This document shows, piece after piece, positions 49,868 through 59,237 of a stretch of 59,237 nucleotides of DNA; positions within the stretch are counted from its first letter, which is position 1, and the number at the start of each line of letters is the position of its first letter. The position numbers were made by a program, and so were the translations under genes. Origin of the DNA: Intestinimonas massiliensis (ex Afouda et al. 2020) (GTDB taxonomy: Bacteria; Bacillota; Clostridia; Oscillospirales; Oscillospiraceae). The notes beneath the pieces are model-generated. The model saw only the letters and a program-made list of their open reading frames with translations. It did not search any database and was not told the DNA's origin. Location of the stretch: NCBI RefSeq assembly GCF_900626285.1, contig NZ_LR131147.1:2867898-2927134 (forward strand). The letters run 5' to 3'.

Positions 49868-52800
49868 ATGAAACGACTGCTTTCTATGCTTTTGGCCCTG
49901 GTGCTTGCCCTGGGCCTGCTGCCGGCCGGCGCCTTTGCCGCCTCATCGGAGGAAGAAGCTTTGGGTGAGATCAACATCTTCAACGGCGGCTACCGCATGA
50001 ACTATCTGGCGATGAATGGCCAGGTACAGTCTCAGAATTATGTCTATTACCTGTTTGACACCGGCAGCGGCACCAAGGAAATCCCGGCATACTGTGTGAC
50101 GCCCAATCAGCCTGGTGTCCAGAAGGTGGTGGAAGAAGGTGAAAGTATCCGCTACCTGGCAGAGGAAAAAAGCAGCGATCCCAAGGTGGTTGGCATTGTG
50201 GCCAGCGGCTACCCCACTCGCCCCTTGTCCGAACTGGGCCTGGAAAACAAATACCAGGGCTTTTACGCCACCAAAATGGCGCTGTGGAGCTATCTCATCA
50301 GCGACTGGGATATCAACAAGCTCACGGTAAATCCCAACCTGTCCGGGGACGAGGCAGAACGGGCAAAGAAGATCCTGGCGGCAGCCAAGGACATCTATGC
50401 CCAGGGCACCGCCTGGAACGACATGAAAAGCCCGGAGGTAACCTGCACGCCGGATCGTGACACCGCCTACGAGGTCACCATTGACGGCAAGCAGTACAAG
50501 CAGCAGGAGTTCACTGTTTGGTCCAAGACCTGGGTGAACAACTATGCCATCAACATCGCCTTCACTGACCCCGCAAGTGTCCCCGCCGGCACCCGCATTG
50601 TAGACGAAAATAACCAGGACATCACGTCTATCAAGGCGGAGTGGATGAACAATGGCCACGGCGGGACCTTCAAGGTACTGTATCCGGTGGAGAGCATCCA
50701 GGGCCAGGCAGGCAGCGTCCAGCTCTCCCTGAACTGCGAGGTGTATGCATACGCTGTGTTCTTTGCCAGCTGCCTGGAGAAAGACGAGTACGGCAACCTG
50801 CAGAACTATGTGGTGGATACCGACCCCACCACAACGCTGAACTTCAATGCCATCAGCAGCTATGCGGATACGCCGGAGAAAGATCCTCCGGATACGGGCT
50901 TGCGGATCCTGAAGTACGAGACCGGGACGGAGATCCCACTCAGCGGCGCCCGTTTTGAGGTCATTGGCCCGGATGGCGATTCCCTTGGCGTATTTATTAC
51001 CCAGGATGACGGACGCATTGAAATCCCCCTGACCATTTGCGGCAATTACACCGTCATTGAACGGGATGCGCCGGCAAACCATATCATCAGTGAACAGCCT
51101 GCCCAGAATGTCACCGTGGTCTACAATGAAGTAGCCGAGGTGGCATTTTTTAATGATCCGTATGGCTCCCTCCGCATTGAGAAGCGATCTGACACCGGAG
51201 AGTATCTGCCCGGCGCGGTCATTACCATTGAGCACATTGAGTCTGGCCTGACCTTCACTCAGGAGACTGGCCCCGCCGGTGTAGCAGTGTTTGGAGAGAT
51301 CCCCTTGGGCGCATACCGAATCCAGGAGCAGACCGCCCCCGAAGGGTGGCTGAAGGATGACACCATCTACACTGCCACCGTGGTGGCCGGGGAGACAACT
51401 ACCCTTCCCATTATCAACAAGGAGCTCCCGGGCCTGCGCATCGTAAAGTATGACCGCAAAAACTATATGGTCATGGCCGATGTCTATTTCGCCATCTACC
51501 GGGACGGCGACTACCTGGGCAACTTCAAGACCAATGAATTCGGGGAAATCCTACTTACCGATCTGGAGCCCGGCACCTACCGAGCCTTCGAGGTGGACAC
51601 TGGAAACGAAGGCTATATCCTGGATACCACGCCCCAGGAGGTGGAGCTAAAGGCGGGTGACGGCATCAAAGAGCTGGTCTTTTTCAATGACATGAAACCG
51701 GGGATGCGGTTGATCAAGGTGGACTCCGCCGACCCCTCCAAGGTGATTTCCAACGCAGTCTTTGAAATTGAGGCAGTAGATGGGAGCTTTGGGCCGGAGG
51801 AATTTACCACCAATGAAAGCGGAGAAATCGACCTGTCTCATTTGCCTGCCGGGGTTTTCCGGGTAACCGAAAAGGTGTGTGAGGGGTACATCATCGACGA
51901 TGCCCAGCGCATCATCAATCTGAAGCCCAATGAGGATGCGCAGTTTATTTTCACCAATACGGTCAGGCCCTCCCTTCAGCTGATCAAGCTCAGCGCAGAC
52001 GGTTCTCGGCTGGCGGGTGTTACCTTCCGCATCGCAAAGATTGAAGATGGCAGCCATTACCTTGACCGCACCACCAATGATCGGGGGGAGATCCTGATCT
52101 CGGATCTGGAGCCTGGGGTATACTCCGTAAAAGAGCAGTCCACTTTGGAAAACCACATTTTGGATCCCAAGGAGTATCATGTGGAACTGTTCCCCGGGCG
52201 GACCAGCACGATCACCCTGACCAATGAAAAACGCCCCAATTTGATCATCCATAAGCGGGACGCGGACAGCGGACAGCCGGTCCCCCATACAGTTTTCCTC
52301 GTGAAGGGTGCGGACGGCCATTCCATTGCCGAGGTGGAAACCGATGAAAACGGCATCGCAGTGGTGGAAAATCTGCTGCCCGGCGTGGTAGAGGTCGTCG
52401 AAAAGTCGGTACCGGAGCCCTATCTGCTGGCGGAGGAATCCCAGCTGGTTACGCTCTATCCCAACAGAGATCGGGACGTATACTTTGAGAATCATAAGCG
52501 GCCCACCATCGAGATCATCAAGGAAAACGAGATCACCCATGATCCGCTCTCCAATGTCCCCGTGCAGGTCTGGTACGCCAGCAACAACACATCCACCGGA
52601 GAGTACAACGACCTGGGCGTGTTCTACACGGATGAAGAGGGACGCATCGTTCTCAGTGATCCGGACATTTCCCTCCGGGATGGCTGGTTCCGAATCGAGG
52701 AACTGGAAGCGCCGAATGGGTTCAGCCTGACGGAATCCAGCAAGCAGGAGGTATTCATCGCGGCCGGCGAGGGACACACCTTCCGCATCTATAACCGTCC

Positions 52801-54645
52801 CAACTCCGCTATCGTCGTGTGGAAGTATGACAGCGTCCACCCGGAGCAGGCCATTGAGGGCGCGGTGTTCCAGGTGCGGTATCTCTCGGGTAACACCAGC
52901 GGCACCGGCGGCACGGTCATCGGCACTTACCACACCTCGGCCAACGGCTCCTTCACCGTCACGGGCTGTAAACCGGGCACTTATATCATCGAGGAGCTCT
53001 CCAGCGATGGCTCCCACGTCATCGACACCCCGCCCCAGACAGTCTATCTGTCCGGCGAGGAGCAGGAGGTCGTACAGGTTTATTTCGGCAATAGCCCCAA
53101 GGGCTCCTTGCTCATCAAAAAGGTTTCCAGTGCGGACAATAGCCCCATTTCCGATGTGCAGTTCTTCGTGACCGAGAGTGATGGCACTGTGGTCGGCAAC
53201 AGTAATGGCTACTTCACCACCGATTCGGCAGGCACCATCCTCATTGATAACATCGATCCCGGCACCACACTGGTAGCAAAAGAGGTCAAAGCAAAAGAGG
53301 GCTTCCTCCTGGATGACACCCCCCAGACCGCCCAGATCAAGGCCGGCCAGACCACGACATTGGAATTTCGGAACAAACCGATGGGCAATCTGGTAATTGA
53401 AAAGTGGGGACGGAACGGCTCTACAGAAGTCCCCCTGGAGGGCGTCAAATTTGAGATTAAGTACGCCAATGGGCAGTATGTGGACGCCGCAGGAGGCACG
53501 TTGTCCAGCAATGGTATCTATTATTCTGACTCCACAGGAAAGGTCATCCTGTCCGGGATCTCTGGAACAGTAGTAGTGACTGAACTTGAGAGTGTGCCTG
53601 GGTACACCGTCGACCCGGATAGCCAGAGCCAGACCGTCACTATTAACCCCAATGACACCCAGACGATCCGATTTTATAACAATGCTGTGGGCGGCGTGGA
53701 GATCATCAAGGTGGATGAGGCGGACAAGACCCAGCGGCTGGCTAACGCAACCTTTGAGATCCGCAAAATGGATGATGCCTTGGTGGATACCGTGACTGTC
53801 GATCAGAATGGCCGAGCGTTCCTTCCCCTGGAGGATGGCGCTTATTATGCGCTGGAGGTCACAGCTCCGGAGGGCTATAAGCTGGATGATACCCCTCACT
53901 ACTTCGAGGTGAAGGACGGTAAGACCAGCAAACTGACAATCACCAACCGGGCACTTTCAGGTATCCTCATCCATAAGACAGACGAAAGCACAGGAGAAGG
54001 CATCTACGGGGTGAGTTTCCTGCTCTACGACAGCAGCAACACCCCCATAGGCCAGTACACCTCGGACGATCGGGGCTATGTCTATATCGAGGATCTGGAG
54101 GCGGGCCGCTATTATTTGCGGGAGCTGGAGAACGAGGGCTATGTCCCGGATACCCAGAAGAAAACCGTCTATGTCAAGTCCGGGGAAACCACCGAGGTGG
54201 AATGGGAAAACACGCCCATTACCGGACAGATTCAGATCACCAAGACTTCTGCGGATTACAACAGCATGAATGGCTGGCCCGCAGGGACGCCCATTCCCAA
54301 CACCGTTTTTGAGATCTACAATGACCGGACCGGGAAGCTGGTAGATACCATCAAAACGGACCGGAACGGTGTGGCGGTCTCCAAGCCCCTGCCCCTGGGC
54401 CGGTACAAAATCGTGGAAGCCCAGGCAGCGGAGTTTTATGGACTGGACAAGACCCCTATCCAGGTGGAGCTGGAGTTTGCCGGTCAGATCGTCAAGACTG
54501 CCATGACCAACAAGAGCCTCTATACCAATGTCAGCATCAAGAAGACAGGGTACGTGGAGGTTATGCCCGGCCAATCTATCCGCTATGACTTCAGCGGGAT
54601 TGCCAACAACTCCACCACCAGCCTGACCTCCTTCTATTGGCGGGA
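49868..54645 (+). CDS. Giant CnaB-repeat adhesin/pilin, exon 1 (interrupted by group II intron)
   Basis: A signal peptide (MKRLLSMLLALVLALGLLPA) is followed by a thioester-type domain (about residues 30-330; Cys in AYCVTPNQPG, and YATKMALWSYL where Gln of the TQxA motif would be expected). About 13 CnaB/SpaA-like repeats follow, each opening with a strand such as GLRILKYETG, SLRIEKRSDTG or GVEIIKVDEAD and ending in a VxFxN-type strand where isopeptide Asn would sit. The ATG at 49868 lies 7 bases after AGGAGG. Exon 1 ends after ...FYWR plus two bases of the next codon. Joined to exon 2 it encodes about 1,732 residues. Unspliced RNA would stop 14 codons into the intron (54688). Probably a conjugation-linked surface adhesin. 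Confidence 0.88.
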
Positions 54646-55375
54646 GCGCGCTTTGTTCCTTGACAATCTGCGTAGAAATACGCAATAAAACAAGGCAGAT
54701 TTTACAAGAAATCTGAACTCTATGCTTGATTCGGCAGGGGCAGAACCTGCCTGACCCGGTGTGACGGGTAACCAAAACTCTGATACTCCGACGTGCATCC
54801 ATAGTGTCATGTGGAATGTACGAAGCTCGGTAAAGAGCGGAGGCATGGTTTGAGACAGCCATGCGCCGCGGGAGGCTATAAATCGGTCATGTCTAGTATG
54901 TCTTGTTGCAACCGACATAGTCCTGAGAGTACGGCTCGTAAAGTAGAGGGTGATTATACAGCCACCCGCCCCATGAGGGGAACTGTCGCCGCTGAAGTTT
55001 TCGCGCGCGGAAAGCGGCAGAAAGCCATTGAGGCCGAATGTCCTTGGCAGAATATCACACAAGCCAAGGATGGCAGTCGGGCCAGAGGGACGGACTAAAA
55101 CCGACATGTAAAGCTAAAGCATAGGGAACAAAGGAACCACGGACGGCACTTCAATCTGTTGAAGTAAGTGAAGTGACACCTTTGCCGCGCAGGTAGGAAA
55201 TGACCTGCTAATCCGTGGGACAGCAGCCCGTAGTAGCGATGATGTCCGCAATAATAAGGCGGACGGAGTGAAGGGGCATAGTCAGTGCAGATTGTATGTG
55301 AACAGGAAGTCGAGGAAGCCGTAGGCATACCTGACTAACACCAGAAACACCAATTCCAGAGAGGAGGCGGTGCGT

Positions 55376-57259
55376 ATGGCACAACAATTCGACAGCCCAC
55401 AAACCGAAACCCAACTACGCGAAATCCAGGACAAGCTGTATCAGCACAGCAAGGAGGTCTATGACGCGGGCGGCCGCCCAGCGATCAAAGGACTTCTGGA
55501 AATCATGTCAGCAGAAGCAACCATTGTAACCGCAATCCATAACATCAAACGCAATCGTGGCAGTGAACCTCCCGGCGTGGATTCCAAAACTATGCGTAAA
55601 GATTATCTGCAACGTTCCCATTCGTGGGTTATTCGGGATATTCAGAGCGCATTTAAGCATTATGAACTGCAGCAAATACGCCGGAAGTACATCGACAAAC
55701 TAGGAAAGGCCGAAAAGCGTCCTCTAGGAATCCCTACCATACGGGACAGAATCGTGCAGGAATGTATGAGGATTGTGCTGGAACCCATTTTAGAAGCACA
55801 ATTCTTTGCCCACTCCTATGGATTTCGCCCCATGCGGGACACAGCTATGGCGTTGGAGCGCATTAAAAGACTATCGCATACCACAGGCCACTATTGGATT
55901 GTTGAGGGCGACATCAGCAAATGCTTTGACAACATCGACCACAGTGTCCTTCTGAGACGTCTATACCATATAGGCATCAAGGATAGGCGCGTTCTGCAAA
56001 TCGTCAAGGCCATGCTGAAAGCTGGGATTATGGATGAATGTACCATAAATGAGTATGGAACCCCACAGGGCGGTATCATCAGTCCACTGTTGGCGAATGC
56101 CTACTTGGACATTATGGATGAGTGGATTACCAAGCAGTGGGAAAATAAGAAAACCAGACATATATACGCCAGTCCGGGAAACAGGCGAGGCGCCCTGTAT
56201 AAAACATCGTTAATTCCGGGATGTCTGGTACGGTACGCAGACGATTTTGTCATCATCACAGATACCCGTGACCATGCCGAACAATGGAAAGCTAAACTGC
56301 AAGTATTTCTACAAAACAGGCTAAAGCTGGCACTATCCACAGAGAAAACTCTGATAACAGATGTCCGAAGAAAACACATCAAATTCCTTGGCTATGAGTT
56401 CAAAATGATACCGGGGAACAGCAAAAAAGGCTATATCACAAAGACGATTCCAGATAGAGACAGACTACAGCGAAAGGTTGACAGTATCGCGGAAAACATC
56501 AAGAAAATCCCCCAGAATTACAGCCGGGAGCAATTTATTGGTGAAATAAACCGCATCAACAGCCAAGTGAGAGGAATCATTCAGTACTACCAATGCTGTA
56601 CGTGGGCAAATCTCGCCATGCACAAGTACTCCCGTAGATTGCAGTTGATTGCTAAAAGCAGACTAAAGCAATACCGGGGAGAATGGATACCGGCAAATCA
56701 AACGCAAAATCTTCCACATATCCACCAACAGCGCAAGCAAAAGATTCCCTCTATAAAGTACCGCAATATTTACGTTGGCTTTACCGCTCTTGCATTTTGC
56801 AAGTGGGAAAACGTCTTACCGAAAAACCAGTCTGAAACGCCCTACTCGGAAGAAGGCAGACAGCTATACTTCAAGCGCACGAAGAAAAAGCGAATGAACG
56901 CTCGGCTGGATGAAATGTACTCAGAAAACACCAGCAGGGCTGTCTGCTACAGCAAATGGGGCAATCTCAATAATTTTGAGTTTACGATGAACAGAGCCTA
57001 TGCGCTCAACCGTGACGGACTGAAATGCAGGGTATGCGGAGGGTGGCTGATTTCCAGTACGCTATGCACACACCGCATCAATCCCTGTCTCCCGCTGAAC
57101 CAAGTCAATCGTGTCAACAATCTGGTTTCGTTGCACAAGAAATGCTTTGATGCTGTTAATAATCCCAACCAAGATATAAGTGAATTTGATAGCCAAACAC
57201 AGCAGAAAATTAAAGGTTTACGGGATAAACTGATAACTTCACATACATGCAACAATTAA
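55376..57259 (+). CDS. ltrA: Group II intron reverse transcriptase/maturase
   Basis: The 627-residue intron-encoded protein helps the RNA fold and splice and copies it into new DNA sites. Reverse transcriptase motifs are KRPLGIPTIRDRIVQ, SYGFRPMRDT, GDISKCFDNIDH, YGTPQGGIISPLLAN and LVRYADDFVII (YADD near 287-290). A maturase X region follows, then an HNH-type end (KCRVCGGWL, later HRINP and NNLVSLHKKCFD) that would cut the target strand. The ATG at 55376 follows GGAGG by 8 bases; a GTG two codons earlier is possible. All key residues appear intact, so the intron may still be mobile. Confidence 0.95.
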   Translation: MAQQFDSPQTETQLREIQDKLYQHSKEVYDAGGRPAIKGLLEIMSAEATIVTAIHNIKRNRGSEPPGVDSKTMRKDYLQRSHSWVIRDIQSAFKHYELQQIRRKYIDKLGKAEKRPLGIPTIRDRIVQECMRIVLEPILEAQFFAHSYGFRPMRDTAMALERIKRLSHTTGHYWIVEGDISKCFDNIDHSVLLRRLYHIGIKDRRVLQIVKAMLKAGIMDECTINEYGTPQGGIISPLLANAYLDIMDEWITKQWENKKTRHIYASPGNRRGALYKTSLIPGCLVRYADDFVIITDTRDHAEQWKAKLQVFLQNRLKLALSTEKTLITDVRRKHIKFLGYEFKMIPGNSKKGYITKTIPDRDRLQRKVDSIAENIKKIPQNYSREQFIGEINRINSQVRGIIQYYQCCTWANLAMHKYSRRLQLIAKSRLKQYRGEWIPANQTQNLPHIHQQRKQKIPSIKYRNIYVGFTALAFCKWENVLPKNQSETPYSEEGRQLYFKRTKKKRMNARLDEMYSENTSRAVCYSKWGNLNNFEFTMNRAYALNRDGLKCRVCGGWLISSTLCTHRINPCLPLNQVNRVNNLVSLHKKCFDAVNNPNQDISEFDSQTQQKIKGLRDKLITSHTCNN

Positions 57260-57271
57260 TCTGCATTGATG

Positions 57272-57382
57272 GAGCGCCGTGTGCGATGAAAGTCGCATGC
57301 ACGGTGCGAAGCGGGGGAAAATCCGCTCTGACTGCTGAATCCTTAACAGATTCAGTAAAAGCGGCGGATTACCTATCGCTAT
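57272..57382 (+). ncRNA. Group II intron domains V and VI
   Basis: Domain V (57272-57307) has GAGCGCCGTGTGCGATGAAA with its complementary arm and the catalytic AGC near its 5' end. Domain VI follows, ending in CTATCGCTAT at the 3' splice site. Confidence 0.92.
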
Positions 57383-57803
57383 TACCCTGCCCACTCAGGC
57401 GGTACGGCTGGATAAGATCATCACCGGAACCTACAATGTAAACGGCAGTTACAAGGTGGTCTACCAGACCAACCTGAGCGGCGGCACCTGGCGCACCATG
57501 TACGATAACCTGAACACCAGACAGAACTACACGCTGGATGCCTCCCCCGCCGCGCTGGGACTGGCCTCCAACGAGTATGTGACGGCGTTCATGGTGTCCT
57601 TCGGTGTGGTGCCCGCCAACTTCCGGCAGGTGGAGGCTCCGCAGGTCTACTGCAATGTCGTCTCCCAGCTTGCCGGCGGAACTCAGTTCACCAATCAGGC
57701 GGATGTGGGCGGCGTTTATGACGGACAGTGGATCATGGCCACCAGCCGGTGGGTCACCAGGGTCTACAAGCCCTCCCAGCCTCTGCCCCGAACCGGATAT
57801 TGA
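57383..57803 (+). CDS. Giant adhesin, exon 2 (C-terminal part with terminal LPRTGY)
   Basis: The first base completes an Asp codon with exon 1, then TLPTQAVRLDKIITGTYN continues the last adhesin domain for about 130 residues (SYKVVYQTNLSGG, SPAALGLASNEYVTAF, VEAPQVYCNVVSQL). The protein ends PSQPLPRTGY. LPRTG is a sortase motif, but only Tyr follows; there is no membrane segment or basic tail. It cannot be translated alone efficiently, having no start or ribosome binding site, so it depends on intron splicing. A hairpin with T-run follows. Confidence 0.85.
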
Positions 57804-57816
57804 GAACCCACCCAAC

Positions 57817-57851
57817 GGGGCCATCCGCAAGGATGGCCCCACCACTTTTTT
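57817..57851 (+). terminator. Terminator-like hairpin after the adhesin
   Basis: GGGGCCATCC pairs with GGATGGCCCC around GCAA, then ACCACTTTTTT. Confidence 0.75.
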
Positions 57852-57864
57852 GGAGGTGTTGTAA

Positions 57865-58203
57865 GTGAAAGAGATCAAACGGTATGCCAGGCCCATGCTC
57901 ATTGTGCTTCTGCTGATGCTGCTCTTCACCATCCCGGCCATGGCCACCAGCGGCAATGTGGCCGGCGCGGTGCAGCAGACCTGGAAGGATGCCGCGACCC
58001 AAATCAAGACCGTGGTAGACAGTGTTGTCTTTCCGGCCCTGACCATGATCCTGGCTATCGCATTCTTTGTCAAACTGGGTATGTGCTATTTTGAATACCG
58101 GGAAAGGCAACGCTTTGAATGGACGGGCCCGGCCATTCTGTTCGTCTGTCTCATCTTCGTGCTTCTGGCCCCCAAGTACATTTGGGGCATTGTGGGCATC
58201 TGA
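57865..58203 (+). CDS. DUF3852-like conjugation membrane protein
   Basis: A 112-residue protein with a signal-like N-terminus (RPMLIVLLLMLLFTIPAMAT), a short amphipathic part and two further membrane segments (VVFPALTMILAIAFFVKLG, then ILFVCLIFVLLAPKYIWGIVG). The layout, and position just before a TrbL/VirB6-like gene, fit the small VirB2/TrbC-like membrane proteins of clostridial conjugation systems, annotated DUF3852. The start is GTG, 8 bases after GGAGG. Confidence 0.72.
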   Translation: MKEIKRYARPMLIVLLLMLLFTIPAMATSGNVAGAVQQTWKDAATQIKTVVDSVVFPALTMILAIAFFVKLGMCYFEYRERQRFEWTGPAILFVCLIFVLLAPKYIWGIVGI

Positions 58204-58239
58204 TCGCCCCGGAAACGGAGATGGAGGTGAGATAAAAGC

Positions 58240-59127
58240 GTGTTTATCTGGGACTTTGTGGCCAATCCCGTCATGGACGCACTGGTGGATTGGTTTTACA
58301 GCCAGGTTGTAGGCTTCCTGGGGGCGTTCTTCGCCCAGATGGGCAATATGGGGGTGGAGCTGTTTGAACTGGAGTGGGTTCAGGCTGTGGTTCAGTTTTT
58401 CTCCCAGTTGGGCTGGGCCCTGTATGGGGTCAGCCTGGTGGTGGCCGGCTTTGAATGCGGGATTGAGTATGCTTCCGGAGGACGGGGGAATTTCCAGCAG
58501 GTGGCTCTGAATGCCATCAAAGGATTTCTGGCGGTCAGCCTGTTTACCATTGTCCCGGTCCGTCTCTATACCCTATCAGTATCTCTTCAAGGCACCTTCA
58601 CCACCGGGATTTCCCACCTGGGAATCGGTGAGCTGGGCGCCTCCGTCCTGGAGGGGATGGATATTGATTCGCTGATGGATCTGGCCGTGGAGACGAACTG
58701 GGGGATCGGCACAAACCCCATTATGATCCTCTTCTGCATGATCCTGATGGCATACGCCGTGATCAAGGTGTTCTTCGCCAACCTCAAGCGGGGCGGCATC
58801 CTGCTCATCCAGATCGCTGTGGGGAGCCTGTACATGTTCTCCATCCCCCGTGGCTACACGGATGGCTTTACCCAGTGGATGAAGCAGGTCATTGGCCTGT
58901 GCCTGACTGCCTTTTTGCAGGCAACCATATTGGTGGCCGGGCTGATGGTATTCAGCGAACACCCCCTGCTTGGGCTGGGGCTGATGCTCTCCGCGGGAGA
59001 GGTGCCCAGGATTGCAGGTACCTTTGGCTTGGACACCACCACCAGAGCCAACATCATGTCCGCGGTCTATACGGCACAGGCGGCGGTGAACACGACAAGG
59101 ACCATTGTGCAGGCGGTGACGAAGTAG
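58240..59127 (+). CDS. TrbL/VirB6-like conjugal transfer membrane protein
   Basis: A 295-residue polytopic protein with about six membrane segments (such as FFSQLGWALYGVSLVVAGFE, MILFCMILMAYAVIKVFFAN and LCLTAFLQATILVAGLMVF). This layout is typical of the TrbL/VirB6 inner-membrane component of type IV secretion in Firmicute ICEs. Motifs such as IPRGYTDGFTQWMKQVIGLC and GTFGLDTTTRANIMSAVYT recur in clostridial elements. The start is GTG at 58240 behind GGAGGTGAG. Further transfer genes are expected downstream. Confidence 0.82.
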   Translation: MFIWDFVANPVMDALVDWFYSQVVGFLGAFFAQMGNMGVELFELEWVQAVVQFFSQLGWALYGVSLVVAGFECGIEYASGGRGNFQQVALNAIKGFLAVSLFTIVPVRLYTLSVSLQGTFTTGISHLGIGELGASVLEGMDIDSLMDLAVETNWGIGTNPIMILFCMILMAYAVIKVFFANLKRGGILLIQIAVGSLYMFSIPRGYTDGFTQWMKQVIGLCLTAFLQATILVAGLMVFSEHPLLGLGLMLSAGEVPRIAGTFGLDTTTRANIMSAVYTAQAAVNTTRTIVQAVTK

Positions 59128-59136
59128 AAACAATCT

Positions 59137-59237
59137 ATGGATATTATGCTTGCATTGCCTGCAGCTTCTTTGTTGGGTTTTATGAATGGCTTTATGCCTT
59201 GCATTTGGGTATGCTTGCTTTGCAATGACAGAGAAAG
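59137..59237 (+). CDS. Possible partial reading frame at window end
   Basis: An ATG at 59137 opens 33 codons to the window edge (hydrophobic, beginning MDIMLALPAASLLGFMNGF). There is no ribosome binding site and the codon use is AT-richer than in the neighbours, so it may be intergenic. Confidence 0.2.
   Translation, partial: MDIMLALPAASLLGFMNGFMPCIWVCLLCNDRE

Larger units (their letters stand above)
54646..57382 (+). mobile_element. Group II intron inserted in the adhesin gene
   Basis: The intron begins GCGCG (a variant of the usual GTGCG) and ends CTATCGCTAT. It contains a reverse transcriptase/maturase gene and domain V near its 3' end. Removing exactly 54646-57382 joins ...TGGCGGGA to TACCCTGCC, making FYWR-D-TLPTQAVRLDK, a continuous protein. 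It lies in the sense orientation, as required for splicing. Bases 54646-55375 are RNA domains I-IV without a gene. Confidence 0.92.
35022..59237 (+). mobile_element. Leading part of an integrative conjugative element (Tn1549-like), right end outside window
   Basis: From about 35,020 nearly all genes run rightward, with frequent overlaps. Many belong to families found mainly in clostridial conjugative transposons: ArdA-like, DUF4314, DUF4313, YodL, DUF3849, SpoVG and an orphan adenine methylase, then sortase, giant CnaB adhesin, DUF3852-like and TrbL-like proteins. Codon use and composition differ from the GC-rich chromosome to the left. Integrase, relaxase, VirB4 and VirD4 are not in the window. 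The left boundary is placed just after the tRNA terminator by composition; I could not define an attachment site. Confidence 0.85.

Overview
The window looks like a chromosomal contig from a GC-rich gut Clostridia, most likely family Oscillospiraceae (Flavonifractor/Lawsonibacter/Intestinimonas-like). The reasons are Firmicute-style ribosome binding sites and intrinsic terminators, SAM-I and T-box riboswitches, clostridial gene families (VanW/YoaR, AI-2E exporter, DUF4179 anti-sigma, TmcAL) and a Tn1549-like conjugative element. Family is inferred from gene content only. The first ~130 bases look like a library artefact: a damaged Nextera adapter joined to an inverted copy of the end of the first gene.

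Bases ~133-34,955 are ordinary chromosome, mostly short operons separated by hairpin terminators. In order: VanW-domain envelope protein (-), XpaC-like protein (+), corrinoid adenosyltransferase (-), a candidate structured RNA, acetate kinase (-), tmcAL (+), a rhomboid-like membrane protein (-) and a pyruvyltransferase-FrhB fusion (-). Then come a radical SAM/SAH-hydrolase pair (+) and SAM-I riboswitch-metK (+); an aroF-tyrA operon (-) behind a tyrosine-rich leader peptide and attenuator; an Rrf2 regulator (+), an XRE regulator (+) and cysK (-). Next are an ECF sigma/DUF4179 pair (-), metNI plus a separately promoted T-box-metQ (-), iscS-iscU (-), an AI-2E exporter (+), an aldose epimerase (-), a TIGR04255 protein and a GNAT (+), nicotinamidase-NAPRT (+), an SLH-anchored 5'-nucleotidase (-), prfB with a 35-residue upstream gene (-), and tRNA-Leu and initiator tRNA-Met (+). 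Sulfur and one-carbon metabolism dominate: ahcY, metK, metNIQ, cysK, iscSU and an Rrf2 factor that may link cysK and iscSU.

From ~35,020 to the right end the DNA is visibly more AT-rich, co-oriented and packed with overlapping accessory genes: the leading part of an integrative conjugative element (ICE). It opens with a promoter inside a perfect inverted repeat followed at once by a terminator. A long cassette follows of ArdA-like, DUF4314, DUF4313, YodL, DUF3849 and SpoVG proteins, a D12 DNA adenine methylase and a possible ADP-ribosyltransferase. About eleven of these unrelated proteins end in the same short Gly/Pro/Met-rich tail (GGMTM, GPAMTM, MxMGG), the most striking unexplained pattern here. 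Next comes a surface module: a membrane-anchored protein, a secreted sortase and a ~1,732-residue adhesin with ~13 CnaB-like repeats. A 2.7-kb group II intron interrupts the adhesin, and exact splicing would restore the frame. Conjugation membrane proteins (DUF3852-like, TrbL/VirB6-like) close the window; integrase, relaxase, VirB4 and VirD4 must lie beyond it.
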